64,000 nucleotides of DNA, taken from NCBI RefSeq assembly GCF_036250735.1, contig NZ_CP109430.1, positions 1,426,001 to 1,490,000 on the forward strand, in the 5' to 3' direction. Position numbers and translations under genes: made by a program. A model generated the notes under the pieces. It ran no database searches and was not told the origin of the DNA. It was given only the letters and a program-made list of their open reading frames with translations. The stretch's first letter is position 1. Each line of letters starts with the position of its first letter. The DNA comes from Streptosporangium sp. NBC_01495 (GTDB lineage Bacteria; Actinomycetota; Actinomycetes; Streptosporangiales; Streptosporangiaceae). Below, piece after piece: positions 1 through 9,800 of this stretch.

Positions 1-49
1 TGGAACGGCCGCCCCTCGTCCCTCTGCCGTCCCTCCGGGTTCCGCCGGC

Positions 50-312
50 GGATAACCGGAAAGCCCGTCCCGGCTCCGCCGATGCGCGACCGGAAAGCCC
101 GGGTGGACTCCGTCGGCGCGTGACGGGAAAGCCCGTCCCCGATCTGTCGGTGTGTGACGGGAAAGCCCGTCCCGGCTCTGCCGGTGCGTGATTGGAAAGC
201 TCGTCCCGGCTCCGCCGATGCGCGACCGGAAAGCCCGGGTGGACTCCGTCGGCGCGTGACGGGAAAGCCCGTCCCGGATCTGCCGGTGCGTGATGGGAAA
301 GCCCGCCCCGTA
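50..312. repeat. 34-bp tandem repeat array, 8 units
   Basis: The core GGAAAGCCCG (variants GGAAAGCTCG, GGAAAGCCCGC) begins at 58, 92, 126, 160, 194, 228, 262 and 296, an exact 34-bp period. Units 1-2 (58-125) and 5-6 (194-261) are nearly identical, so there is also a 136-bp higher-order period. There are no unique spacers, so this is not a CRISPR. 34 is not a multiple of 3, so it is not a coding repeat. No gene is recognisable in 1-1056. Confidence 0.85.
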
Positions 313-672
313 CGGAGCGGTCTTTCTTTGGAATCCTGTTCTTTCGCGTCAGGATCTGTCATTCATTTCCTGACTCGCGGGACCGGTGGGCTCCACGGGC
401 GACCGCGGGGATTCCCCCGTTCGCGACGATCCCGGCGCCCACGCCCCATTCGAAACCGGCTCGCGCGGGCCCTCGTTCGCCGAGGCCGACGGTCATGGAG
501 ACGTGGCCGGAGCCGCCGGTCCACTTCCCGGTCCGGCCGCGGGGAGGAGTCGCGCGATGGCGGGCTTCCGGGTCTCGGCTCGGGAGATCATCCGCGAGCG
601 GGTGGCCGGGGGTTCGCGGCCTCGGCCACCGCCCGGCGGGCCCGCCGGGCGGTGGCAAGTTAGTGATCATGA

Positions 673-958
673 AGAGAGCGCTCCCTGCCAAAGGGTGGTT
701 GCGTTCGCGTTTCCTGTCAATGACGGGGCGCCGCGGAACCGGCGATCGGCCGGACGGGAGAGGGAAAGCGCTTCCTCGGGGAGCCCCCGGTTTGGCCAGC
801 TCAAAGGCGCTTGTCACGGTGCAATATGGCCGTGGGGTAGCGCTCCCTGGAACGCACCGGTGTTCGCTCGGAGTGTGCGGGCTGTTTCCGTCAGGTTAAG
901 CAGCCTCTTGACAAGGATTGTCGAGCAAGAGCAATCTCGGGTTGGGAGAGCGCTCCCT
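673..958. promoter_or_regulatory. Four LacI/CebR-like palindromic operators
   Basis: Four 14-bp sites centred on AGCGCT lie in the leader of the downstream secreted sugar dehydrogenase gene: AGAGAGCGCTCCCT (673-686), GGAAAGCGCTTCCT (763-776), GGGTAGCGCTCCCT (835-848) and GGAGAGCGCTCCCT (945-958). They resemble the CebR operator of Streptomyces (TGGGAGCGCTCCCA). A TTGACA hexamer at 908-913 could be a -35 box. I infer regulation by a sugar-responsive LacI-family repressor encoded elsewhere. Confidence 0.7.
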
Positions 959-1056
959 CGGTATTTCCCCGGTGTCCCCCGCCAGAGACTCCGACCCCCC
1001 GCCCAGAGACCCTGACCACCGGTCCACCCCCCCACAGAGACCTGGAGTTTTCGCCC

Positions 1057-3924
1057 ATGGCCTCGCTCCGCCGATGGTTACCACCCCTCACCGCTCTCCT
1101 CACCCTGACCGCTCTCCTGTACCCGCTCCCGGCCACCGCCGCGGCCCCGGCCACCGCCTCCGCTTCGGCGCGTGTCGCCGCCCCGCCCGTCGACCCCACC
1201 AAGTTCCAGCAGGTCACGCTGGCCAAGGGTGTCGCCGAGGTGGGAGAACCCATGACGATGGCGGTGCTGCCCGACCGCTCCGTCCTGCACACCGCCCGCG
1301 ACGGCACGGTCCGGATCACCGACGCCGCCGGAAACACCAAGGTGTCGGGCAAGCTCTCCGTCTACTTCAACGACGAGGAGGGCATGCAGGGCGTCGGCGT
1401 CGACCCCGGCTTCGCCACCAACCGGTTCGTCTACCTCTACTACGCGCCGCCGCTGTCCACGCCGCCGTACGGTTCCCCGCCCGACGGGACCGCGGCGGAC
1501 TTCGCGCGTTTCGACGGCGTCAACCGCCTCTCGCGCTTCAGGCTGAACACCGACGGCACGCTCGACCTCACGAGCGAGAAGAGCGTCCTGGAGGTCAGGG
1601 CCAGCCGCGGCGCCTGCTGCCACGTCGGCGGTGACATCGACTTCGACGCCGCGGGCAACCTCTACCTGACCACCGGCGACGACACCGAGCCCGGGTTCAA
1701 CGACGGCTACGCCCCGCTGGACGACAGGCCGAACCGCAACCCCGCGCTCGACGCGCAGCGCGGCGCCGCCAACACCAACGACCTGCGCGGCAAGGTGCTC
1801 CGCATCAAGGTCAACGCCGACGGGTCGTACTCGATCCCGGCCGGGAACATGTTCGCCCCGGGCACCGCGAACACCCGCCCGGAGATCTACGCGATGGGCT
1901 TCCGCAACCCGTTCCGCATGAGCGTCGACAAGGCCACCGGCGTCGTCTACCTCGGCGACTACGGTCCCGACGCCGGCACCGCCGGTCCGCGCGGGCCCGG
2001 CGGGCAGGTCGAGTTCAACCGGATCACCGAGCCGGGCTTCTTCGGCTGGCCGTACTGCACCGGCAACAACACCCCGGCCGAGACCTACGCCCGCTACGAC
2101 TACGCCACCTCGACGATCGGCGCGAAGTACGACTGCGCGGGCGGTCCCGAGAACACCTCGCGCAAGAACACCGGTCTGGTCAAGCTGCCCGCGGCCAAGG
2201 CCGCCTGGATCACCTACGACGGCTGCACCCTGCTGCCGGAGTTCGGCTGCGGCGCCGAGTCGCCGATGGGCGGCGTCGTCTACCGCTACTCCGCGGCGCT
2301 GAACTCGCCGGTCAAGTTCCCGCAGTCGCTCGACGGGCACTTCCTCGCCGGTGAGCTCCAGCGTCAGTGGATCAAGGACATCGAGGTCAACGCCAACGGC
2401 ACCCGGGGCACCATCCAGCCCTTCCCCTGGTCGGGCAAGCTGGTGATGGACATGGCGTTCGGCCCCGACGGCGCCCTCTACGTGCTCGACTACGGCACCG
2501 GCTGGTTCAACGGCAACCAGGACTCGGCGCTGTACCGCATCGAGCACATCGGGGCCGGCGGGCGGGCGCCCATCGCCCAGGCCACCTCCGACAAGGTCTC
2601 CGGGAAGGCGCCGCTGACCGTGGCGTTCTCCTCCGCGGGCAGCTCCGACCCGGACGGCGACGCGCTCACCTACTCCTGGGCGTTCGGTGACGGCGGCACC
2701 TCCACGGCGGCCAACCCCACCCACACCTACACCACCGACGGCAGGCGGATCGTCACGCTGACCGTGCGGGACGGCACCGGCAACACCGCGACGGCCAACA
2801 TCGAGATCAACGTCGGTAACACCGCGCCCGTCGTGAAGATCGATCTCCCGCTCAACGGGCAGGTGTTCGGCTTCAACGACGCCGTGCCGTACCGGATCAC
2901 CGTCACCGACGCGGAGGACACGACGATCGACTGCGCGAAGGTGAAGATGACCTACATCCTCGGTCACGACACCCACGGGCACCCGATGACCACCGCCAAC
3001 GGCTGTTCGGGCACGATCCAGACGCCCGGCAACGGTGAGCACGACGGGGCCGCCAACCTGTTCGGGGTCTGGGACGCCGAGTACACCGACGCGGGCGGGC
3101 TCACCACCCACACCCAGCACGTCACCCAGCCGAGAAACCGGCAGGCCGAGCACTACACCACCTCCCAGGGCGTCACCGTCTACGACAAGCCGACCGCGCA
3201 CGGCGCGAAGACGGTGGGCAGCATCGAGAACGGTGACTGGATCTCCTTCGACCCCTACGTCCTGAGCGGCGCCACCAGGCTCACCGCCCGGGTCTCCTCC
3301 GCCGGGGCCGGCGGGACGATCCAGGTCAGGGCGGGTTCGGCGACCGGGACCCTGCTGGGCACCGCCACCGTGGCACCGACCGGCGGGTGGGAGACGTTCG
3401 TCGACGTCTCCGCCACCCTGACGAACGCCCCGGCCGGGACCACCAAGCTCTTCCTGGTCTTCGCCGGAGGGGCGGGCCCGCTCTTCGACGTTGACGACTT
3501 CACCCTCACCACCGGGACGGGCCCGCCGCCCACCGGCACGCTGCTGTCGGCGGGCCGCCCGGTCACCGCGTCCTCGACGGAGAACGCCGCCTCCGCGGGG
3601 TCCTACGCGGTGGACGGCAACCTCGGCACGCGCTGGTCGTCCGCGTTCTCCGATCCGCAGTGGATCTCGGTGGACCTGGGTTCGGCCAGGCAGGTGAACC
3701 GGGTGAGGCTGCAGTGGGAGGCTGCGTACGGTACGGCGTACCGGATCGAGACCTCGACCAATGGCACTACCTGGACGCAGGTGCACGCCACGGCCGCCGG
3801 TGACGGCGGGGTGGACGACGTGACCTTCACCGCGACCAGTGCTCGATACGTGCGGGTGTACGGCACCCAGCGCGCGACCGCGTACGGCTACTCCCTATGG
3901 GAAATGGAGGTCTACGGTGCGTAA
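1057..3924 (+). CDS. Secreted PQQ-dependent sugar dehydrogenase with PKD, CBM6 and F5/8C domains
   Basis: A 955-residue exported protein. Residues 1-30 are a Sec signal peptide (MASLRRWLPPLTALLTLTALL, then AxA sites). Residues about 45-500 form a glucose/sorbosone dehydrogenase-type beta-propeller (motifs MAVLPDRSVLHTARDG, YAMGFRNPFRMSVD, GDYGPDAG, AFGPDGALYVLDYG). About 505-590 is a PKD domain (SSDPDGDALTYSWAFGDGG), 695-815 a CBM6-like module, and 825-955 an F5/8-type C domain. The family oxidises sugars outside the cell using PQQ. A TGGAG motif lies 9 nt before the ATG. The stop codon overlaps the start of the ThuA gene, so the two are probably co-expressed. The four upstream palindromes suggest sugar-responsive repression. 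The domain calls are confident; the substrate is unknown. Confidence 0.9.
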   Translation: MASLRRWLPPLTALLTLTALLYPLPATAAAPATASASARVAAPPVDPTKFQQVTLAKGVAEVGEPMTMAVLPDRSVLHTARDGTVRITDAAGNTKVSGKLSVYFNDEEGMQGVGVDPGFATNRFVYLYYAPPLSTPPYGSPPDGTAADFARFDGVNRLSRFRLNTDGTLDLTSEKSVLEVRASRGACCHVGGDIDFDAAGNLYLTTGDDTEPGFNDGYAPLDDRPNRNPALDAQRGAANTNDLRGKVLRIKVNADGSYSIPAGNMFAPGTANTRPEIYAMGFRNPFRMSVDKATGVVYLGDYGPDAGTAGPRGPGGQVEFNRITEPGFFGWPYCTGNNTPAETYARYDYATSTIGAKYDCAGGPENTSRKNTGLVKLPAAKAAWITYDGCTLLPEFGCGAESPMGGVVYRYSAALNSPVKFPQSLDGHFLAGELQRQWIKDIEVNANGTRGTIQPFPWSGKLVMDMAFGPDGALYVLDYGTGWFNGNQDSALYRIEHIGAGGRAPIAQATSDKVSGKAPLTVAFSSAGSSDPDGDALTYSWAFGDGGTSTAANPTHTYTTDGRRIVTLTVRDGTGNTATANIEINVGNTAPVVKIDLPLNGQVFGFNDAVPYRITVTDAEDTTIDCAKVKMTYILGHDTHGHPMTTANGCSGTIQTPGNGEHDGAANLFGVWDAEYTDAGGLTTHTQHVTQPRNRQAEHYTTSQGVTVYDKPTAHGAKTVGSIENGDWISFDPYVLSGATRLTARVSSAGAGGTIQVRAGSATGTLLGTATVAPTGGWETFVDVSATLTNAPAGTTKLFLVFAGGAGPLFDVDDFTLTTGTGPPPTGTLLSAGRPVTASSTENAASAGSYAVDGNLGTRWSSAFSDPQWISVDLGSARQVNRVRLQWEAAYGTAYRIETSTNGTTWTQVHATAAGDGGVDDVTFTATSARYVRVYGTQRATAYGYSLWEMEVYGA

Positions 3925-5107
3925 TGTCATCGCGGTTGTCACCGCGTTGTTCGTCGTCATGATTGGTCTGGGTGCTCCGGCCTTGGCAGCTGATCCGGCG
4001 TACAAGGTCCTGGTCTTCTCCAAGACGGCCGGGTTCCGGCACGACGCCATCCCCGCCGGCATCACCGCGCTGCGCGGGCTGGCGACCGAGAACGGCTTCA
4101 CCGTCGACGCCACCGAGGACGCCGGCGCCTTCACCACGGCCAACCTCGCCCAGTACCAGGCGGTCGTCTTCCTGCTGACCACCGGCGACGTGCTCAACGC
4201 CACGCAGCAGACCGCGTTCCAGTCGTACATCGCGGGCGGCGGCGGATACGTGGGCGTCCACGCCGCGGCCGACACCGAGTACGACTGGCCCTGGTACGGC
4301 GGCCTCGTCGGCGCCTACTTCGCCTCCCACCCCGCCATCCAGCAGGTGACCGTACGGGTGGAGGACCGCACGCACCCCTCGACGGCCCACCTCCCGGCGG
4401 CCTGGGTGCGCACCGACGAGCTTTACAACTACCGCACCAACCCCCGCTCCACCGCCCACGTGCTCGCCACGCTGGACGAGTCGACCTACTCCGGCGGGTC
4501 GATGGGAGCCGACCACCCGATCTCCTGGTGCAAGGCGTACCAGGGCGGCCGGTCCTGGTACACCGGCCTCGGTCACACCATCGCGTCCTACACCGAGTCG
4601 AACTTCCGGGCGCACCTGTACGGCGGGCTCCGCTACGCGGCCGGGGTCGTCGCGGGCAACTGCGGGACCACCCCGAACCCGACGCCCACCCCGACGCCCA
4701 CTCCCACGCCGGGCCCGGGTGTCGTGCTGCTGTCGTCCGGGCGTCCGGTCACGACCTCCTCCACGGAGAACGGAGGGTTCGTCGGGGCCAACGCGGTGGA
4801 CGGCAACGGCGGCACGCGCTGGTCGTCGGCGTTCTCGGACCCGCAGTGGATCTCGGTGGACCTGGGTTCGGCCAAGCTGGTCAGCCGGGTGAGGCTGCAG
4901 TGGGAGGCCGCGTACGGCAGGGCGTACCGGATCGAGACCTCGGCCAACGGCACTACCTGGACGCAGGCGCACGCCACGGCCGCCGGTGACGGCGGGGTGG
5001 ACGACGTGACCTTCACCGAGACCAGTGCTCGATACGTGCGGGTGTACGGCACCCAGCGCGCGACCCCGTACGGCTACTCCCTGTGGGAGCTGGAGGTCTA
5101 CGGCAGA
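3601..5107 (+). repeat. Duplicated F5/8C-domain DNA (3601-3921 and 4789-5107)
   Basis: The last roughly 320 bp of the sugar dehydrogenase and ThuA genes are almost the same base for base, including third codon positions (for example the shared run around TGGATCTCGGTGGACCTGGG and the shared end GTGCTCGATACGTGCGGGTG). The copies are about 1.19 kb apart in direct orientation. This implies recent duplication or ongoing gene conversion of the module. Confidence 0.85.
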
Positions 5108-5110
5108 TAG
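3917..5110 (+). CDS. Secreted ThuA-like protein with F5/8C (discoidin) domain
   Basis: I start it at GTG 3917, which has GGAGG 6 nt upstream (3906-3910) and begins a good signal peptide (VRNVIAVVTALFVVMIGLGAPALAA). That gives 397 residues and an 8-nt overlap with the preceding gene, so translation is probably coupled. Residues 30-250 are a ThuA-like class I glutamine-amidotransferase-fold domain (KVLVFSKTAGFRHDAI, GYVGVHAAADTEYDWPWYGGL, SWYTGLGHT). A Pro-Thr linker (TPTPTPTPTPG) and a C-terminal F5/8C domain follow. ThuA-like proteins often accompany sugar dehydrogenases and are linked to disaccharide (trehalose) or sugar utilisation. Its F5/8C domain is almost identical, also at DNA level, to that of the upstream gene. 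Confidence 0.88.
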   Translation: MRNVIAVVTALFVVMIGLGAPALAADPAYKVLVFSKTAGFRHDAIPAGITALRGLATENGFTVDATEDAGAFTTANLAQYQAVVFLLTTGDVLNATQQTAFQSYIAGGGGYVGVHAAADTEYDWPWYGGLVGAYFASHPAIQQVTVRVEDRTHPSTAHLPAAWVRTDELYNYRTNPRSTAHVLATLDESTYSGGSMGADHPISWCKAYQGGRSWYTGLGHTIASYTESNFRAHLYGGLRYAAGVVAGNCGTTPNPTPTPTPTPTPGPGVVLLSSGRPVTTSSTENGGFVGANAVDGNGGTRWSSAFSDPQWISVDLGSAKLVSRVRLQWEAAYGRAYRIETSANGTTWTQAHATAAGDGGVDDVTFTETSARYVRVYGTQRATPYGYSLWELEVYGR

Positions 5111-5161
5111 GCCATCGGGGCCGCGACAAGGGCCCCGAAGGTTCCGCGGTTCTCAGTGACG

Positions 5162-5195
5162 AGAATCCCAGGCCGGTGCGCCGGCCTGGGATTCT
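5162..5195. terminator. Bidirectional intrinsic terminator
   Basis: A perfect 15-bp stem with a 4-nt loop: GAATCCCAGGCCGG (5163-5176), TGCG, then the exact complement (5181-5194), with one more A-T pair outside. It sits between the convergent ThuA-like gene and the S1 protease gene and can serve both. Confidence 0.85.
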
Positions 5196-5313
5196 TGGCG
5201 TCTCCGGGGGGTTGTCGCCGGGTCGCGGCCACGGGGGCCGGTGCGCCGCCGCGGAACGGCCTGGGCGCGGGTGCTCGGGGCAGGTACGTCGCGGTTGTGC
5301 CCGTGACCGGCGG

Positions 5314-6501
5314 CTACGGCGTGCGGGCGGTGGTCAGCAGGATCAGGCGGTAGGCGGAGAGGATCTCGTTGACCGGCTGGAAGTAGGTGGTGCCGCCCAG
5401 GCTGCAGTCGCCGGAGCCACCGGAGGTGACGCCCTGGGCCTGGTCGATGGAGATGAAGGAGCCGCCGGAGTCGCCGGGTTCGCCGCAGACGTTGGTGCGG
5501 GTCAGCCCGAAGACGGTGCCCTGGGGGTAGGTGACGCTGGCGTCGCGCTGCTGGACGAGGCCGCAGCGCCAGCCGGTGGTGGAGCCGGACCGGCAGACCG
5601 AGGCCCCCTCGATGGCGACCCGGGCGCCGACGACGGGTACGGCGCCGGCGGCTCCGGTGCCGCCGTTGCTCACCGTCGGCGTGAGCGTCCACCTGGGATT
5701 CACCGCGATCCAGGCGTGGTCGCCGCCGGGGAAGGCCGATCCCTGGAAGACGCCCTGAGGGGTCAGGTCGGCGCCACTGGTGGCGGCACCCCGCTCGCCG
5801 CAGTGACCGGCGGTGACGAATCCCCTCCGGGCTCCCCTGGTCACGGCGAAACCGACCGAGCAGCGGTTCGCGGCGCCGATGTAGTAGGCGTCGCCGCCTC
5901 GCACGTCGCCGAGGAGTCGCGGGGGCTCGGAGGAGGGCACCACGCTCACCGAGGCCTTGTCCACCCCGACGGCGTCGATGATCGTTTCGGCCTGTTTGGG
6001 TGCCGCGGACAGCACCACGACGATGTTGTTCCGCACGTCGATGTAGCGCACGTTTCCCGCGCGCGGGCGGGCGGGCAGCGCCTGATCGAGCTTCTGCTTG
6101 ATCGGAGTGAGCTGCGCCAGCGATCGGACGACGACCTCGGGACGGGCGCCCGCGGCGAGGATCGAGGGGATGTCCGCGGCGCTGGTGGTGGCCACCACGA
6201 GGGTCTGCGCGATGGTTCCCGACAGCCAGGAACCGGCGAAGCGGTTCCCGAGCTCACCGCGGAGCCTGGCCTCGATCGGTGCCAGACGGACCTCGTTGAG
6301 CAGGCGGGCCTCGGCCTGCTCCTGGCTGAGCCCGAGGTCACGCCGAAGTGCCTGGATCATGCCCGGCGGCGGTGGCTGCGAGCCGGGCGGAGTCGCCGGG
6401 GTGTCCGACGGCCGGCGGTCGGCGACAGCCGGGTGGGCCGTCAGGCTGAGTACGGTGATCATTGGAACGCATGCCGCGGTAACGGCACGTCGACGGAACA
6501 T
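5314..6501 (-). CDS. Secreted S1-family serine protease (alpha-lytic/streptogrisin type) with pro-region
   Basis: A chymotrypsin-fold secreted endopeptidase of 395 residues from the ATG at 6501, preceded by GGGGAGAGG. Nine further in-frame residues upstream are less likely. A signal peptide (MFRRRAVTAACVPMITVLSL...AVA) is followed by a pro-region of about 150 residues of the alpha-lytic type. The catalytic domain shows the triad H233 (TAGHC), D261 (GDHAW) and S345 (GDSGGS). Cys pairs typical of streptogrisins are present (CSVGFA...TAGHC, CRSG...WRCG, NVCGEPGDSGGSF). It stands alone, convergent to the ThuA-like gene and divergent from the M14 carboxypeptidase gene, which is also a secreted peptidase. 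A shared role in extracellular protein use is an inference. Confidence 0.9.
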   Translation of the reverse strand: MFRRRAVTAACVPMITVLSLTAHPAVADRRPSDTPATPPGSQPPPPGMIQALRRDLGLSQEQAEARLLNEVRLAPIEARLRGELGNRFAGSWLSGTIAQTLVVATTSAADIPSILAAGARPEVVVRSLAQLTPIKQKLDQALPARPRAGNVRYIDVRNNIVVVLSAAPKQAETIIDAVGVDKASVSVVPSSEPPRLLGDVRGGDAYYIGAANRCSVGFAVTRGARRGFVTAGHCGERGAATSGADLTPQGVFQGSAFPGGDHAWIAVNPRWTLTPTVSNGGTGAAGAVPVVGARVAIEGASVCRSGSTTGWRCGLVQQRDASVTYPQGTVFGLTRTNVCGEPGDSGGSFISIDQAQGVTSGGSGDCSLGGTTYFQPVNEILSAYRLILLTTARTP

Positions 6502-6845
6502 GGGCCTCTCCCCGAGCTTGTCCTGCACACCACGAGGGGGGAGCGCCTCATGCCGCGGGTCGGTTGTGCGATATGGGCGCCATCACCTTAGTCCAGCCAT
6601 TGCCGCTCAAGGCCGTAAAGCCGCACACCACGCGGTCGCTCGACCGGCCCGGCACGTCGGTGACGCGCTGTACGGACGACGGGTCGCTCGCGCCCTGCAG
6701 CCCCTCCTGGTTCCGGCAGGCCCGGGGCTCGCGCTGACCACATGCGGTCAGCGCGAAATGCTGGCGAGGATTGACGTTGACTCAGATCCGTCTATCCCCC
6801 AGATTTCGGGCATTCCTGTCTCTCGGGGGATGTACGGAGGTTGCA
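6502..6845. promoter_or_regulatory. Divergent promoter region between protease and carboxypeptidase
   Basis: 344 bp with no gene. A perfect 9-bp inverted repeat GCGCTGACC-acatgc-GGTCAGCGC lies at 6731-6754. It is followed by TTGACG at 6771-6776, immediately repeated as TTGACT at 6777-6782, with TATCCC at 6793-6798 as a weak -10 candidate for the carboxypeptidase gene. The inverted repeat is suitably placed for an operator. No promoter is obvious for the protease. Confidence 0.4.
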
Positions 6846-9800
6846 ATGAAACGTGCGAGATTAGCCATTCTCGCAATCGCGGTCCTGCTCTTGGGCTTGA
6901 TCGTGAGCACACCCGCGGCGGCGGTACCCGATCCACCCGCCGGTGACGACGGAGTACGCGTCTACGTCGGCGAGCTCACCCCGCAGCAGCTGGACGCGCT
7001 GCTGAAGTCGGGCGTCGACCGCGAGGAACTGCGGTTCACCAAGTCCGCGGACGGCAAGAAGGTCACCGTCGAGGCGATCCTCGGCGCGGCCCAGGCGGAG
7101 CAGCTCCGCAAGGTGGGACTCGGTCTGAAGGTCCAGCGGTCCGCGGCGGCCAGCAGGCAGGCGGCCAAGGGGGACGGCGTCTTCAAGCCGTACGGCGGCG
7201 CGGGAGGCATCCGCGAGCAGATCGTCAACGCGGCGAACGCCAAGCCGAACATCGCCAAGGTCGTCGACCTCGGCACCACGGTCAAGGGGCAGCCGCTCAC
7301 CGCGATCAAGGTGACCAAGAACGCGCGGCAGCTCAGGGACGGGGCGCGCAAGGCCGTGCTCTACATGTCCGCCCAGCACGCCCGTGAGTGGATCACCCCG
7401 GAGATGAACCGGAGGCTCCTGCTCCACTATCTGAACGGCTACGGCACCAACCCCGAGATCACCCAGCTGGTCGACAACGTCGAGCTCTGGTTCATCCCGG
7501 TGTCCAACCCCGACGGCTACGACCACAGCTTCACCGGCGACAACCGCCTCTGGCGCAAGAACCTCCGCGACAACAACGGCGACGGCCAGCTCACCAGCGC
7601 CGACGGCGTCGACCTGAACCGTAACTTCGACTACAAGTGGGGCTACGACAACGAGGGCTCCTCCGACAACCCGGCCAGCCAGACCTACCGGGGCCCGAAG
7701 GCGCAGTCCGAGCCGGAGACCATGGCCGTCGACACCCTCGCCAAGAAGGTCGACTTCACCTACATCCTCAACTACCACTCGGCCGCCCAGCTGCTGCTGT
7801 ACGGCGTCGGCTGGCAGCAGGCCACCCCCTCTCCCGACGACCTCATCTTCGAGGCGCTGCTCGGCGACGACGCGACGCCCGCCGTGCCCGGCTACGACCC
7901 CGACATCGGCGCCGAGCTCTACACGACCAACGGCGAGACCGACGGTCACATGACCAACAAGCGCGGCGCACTGACGATCACGCCGGAGATGACCACCTGC
8001 GAGGTGGCGGTCGAGAGCGTGCCGGACGACGAGTGGACGCTCGCCGACTGCGCGGGCGGCTCGGGCTTCACCTTCCCCGACAGCGAGGCCCTGATCCAGG
8101 CGGAGTTCGCCAAGAACGTCCCGCTCGCGGTCGACCTCGCCAAGTCCGTGAAGAACCCCGACAGCCCGGTCTCCCCGGTGAACCGCACGGTTCCCGACTT
8201 CCGGCCCGACAGCTTCACCGTCTCGTACGGCGACCCGCAGCCGGTGGCCGTGACCATGCGACGCTCCCTGTCGGCCAAGCAACTGCGCTTCCGGATCAAC
8301 GGCGGCCCCGTGCGCGTGCGCGACCTCAAGGAGTGGGACGGCGGCGAGCGGTACGGCGACGAGAACGACCTGTACTTCGCCGAGTACCGCTCCAAGGTCG
8401 AGGGCGCCAAACCGGGGGACAGGGTCGAGGTCTGGTTCACCGGCCACAAACCCGGCACCGGGACCGTGGAGAGCCAGCGCTTCACGTACAAGCTGGAGAA
8501 GAAGTCCAACGCCAAGGTGCTCGTCGTGGCGAACGAGGACTACACCGGCTTCAACCCCGACTACCCGGCGTCGGTGACCGCGCCGAAGTACGCCGCGCAG
8601 TACAGGCAGGCGCTGCAGACCGCCGGATACTCCTCGGAGACGTGGGACGTCGACGCCCAGGGCGTGCCGCACCACCTCGGGGTGCTCAGCCACTTCAAGG
8701 CGGTGGCCTGGTACCTCGGTGACGACCGGCTCGCGATGGACGCCCAGGACGTGGAGACCGACACCCCGTTCGGCCCGCTTCCCGACATGGACGTCAAGCG
8801 GCAGCAGCAGGACCTGACCATCTCCGTCCGCGACTACCTCAACGAGGGAGGCAAACTGCTCTACACCGGGGAGACCGCCGGATACTACGGTTTCTTCGGC
8901 ACCAGCCTCGGCGGCATCTACTACGGCCTGGACAGCGCACCGGACTCCGACTGCGTCATCACCAGCCAGGACGGCTTCTTCGAGGAGTGCCTCATCCTCG
9001 CCGACGACTTCGCCCAGTACTACCTCGGCGTCTACGGCCGCAACCCGCGCGTCGGGCCGACCGGGTTCACCGGCAGCGGTTCCGCGATGAACGGCACGAG
9101 CGGCACCTTCGGCGGCCAGGCGCTCGCCGACAACCCGCTGGACGAGGCGGGCACCCTGCAAGTGACCAGCGACACGCTGCCACCCGCGCAGTTCCCGCAG
9201 TTCAGGAGCGAGGCCTCGGCCGACTACATCGGGGCGACCGGTCCGTTCGACCCGGCCGAGGGCGACTGGTACGTGGCGGGCCCGCACACCGACGACGCGT
9301 ACAAGAGACTGACGCGCACCGTCGACCTCGCGACCGTCACCGCCGCGCAGCAGCCCAAGCTGCAGTTCCAGCTCTCGTACAACACCGAGCAGAGCTATGA
9401 CAACGTCATCGTCGAGGCGCACACGGTCGGCCAGGACAACTGGACGACCCTGCCCGACCTCAACGGCGGCACCGCGACCGACGTCCCGGCCGAGTGCGAG
9501 GTCGGCTTCCTGCTGGACGAGCACCCGTGGCTGCTGCGCTACCTGACGCCGGGCAACCCCTGCACGCCGACCGGGACCACCGGTGCCTGGAACGCCTTCA
9601 CCGGCGACTCCGACGGCTGGCAGCAGGTGGCCTTCGACCTGTCCGCGTACGCGGGCCAGCAGGTCGAGGTGTCGATCAGCTACGTGACCGACCCCGGTAC
9701 CGGCGGCGTCGGCGCGTTCGTGGACGACACCAGGATCACCACCACCGGTGGCCAGCTCGCCGCCGAGGGCTTCGAGTCCGGTCTCGGCGCCTGGGCGATC

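Noticed and set aside
50..312. CRISPR array
   Set aside because: The 34-bp units are contiguous without unique spacers and no cas genes are present in the window.
1078..3786. A 902-codon open frame on the minus strand opposite the sugar dehydrogenase
   Set aside because: It is the high-GC shadow of the real gene: Arg/Gly/Val-rich, no signal or domain, while the plus strand shows clear domains and a ribosome binding site.
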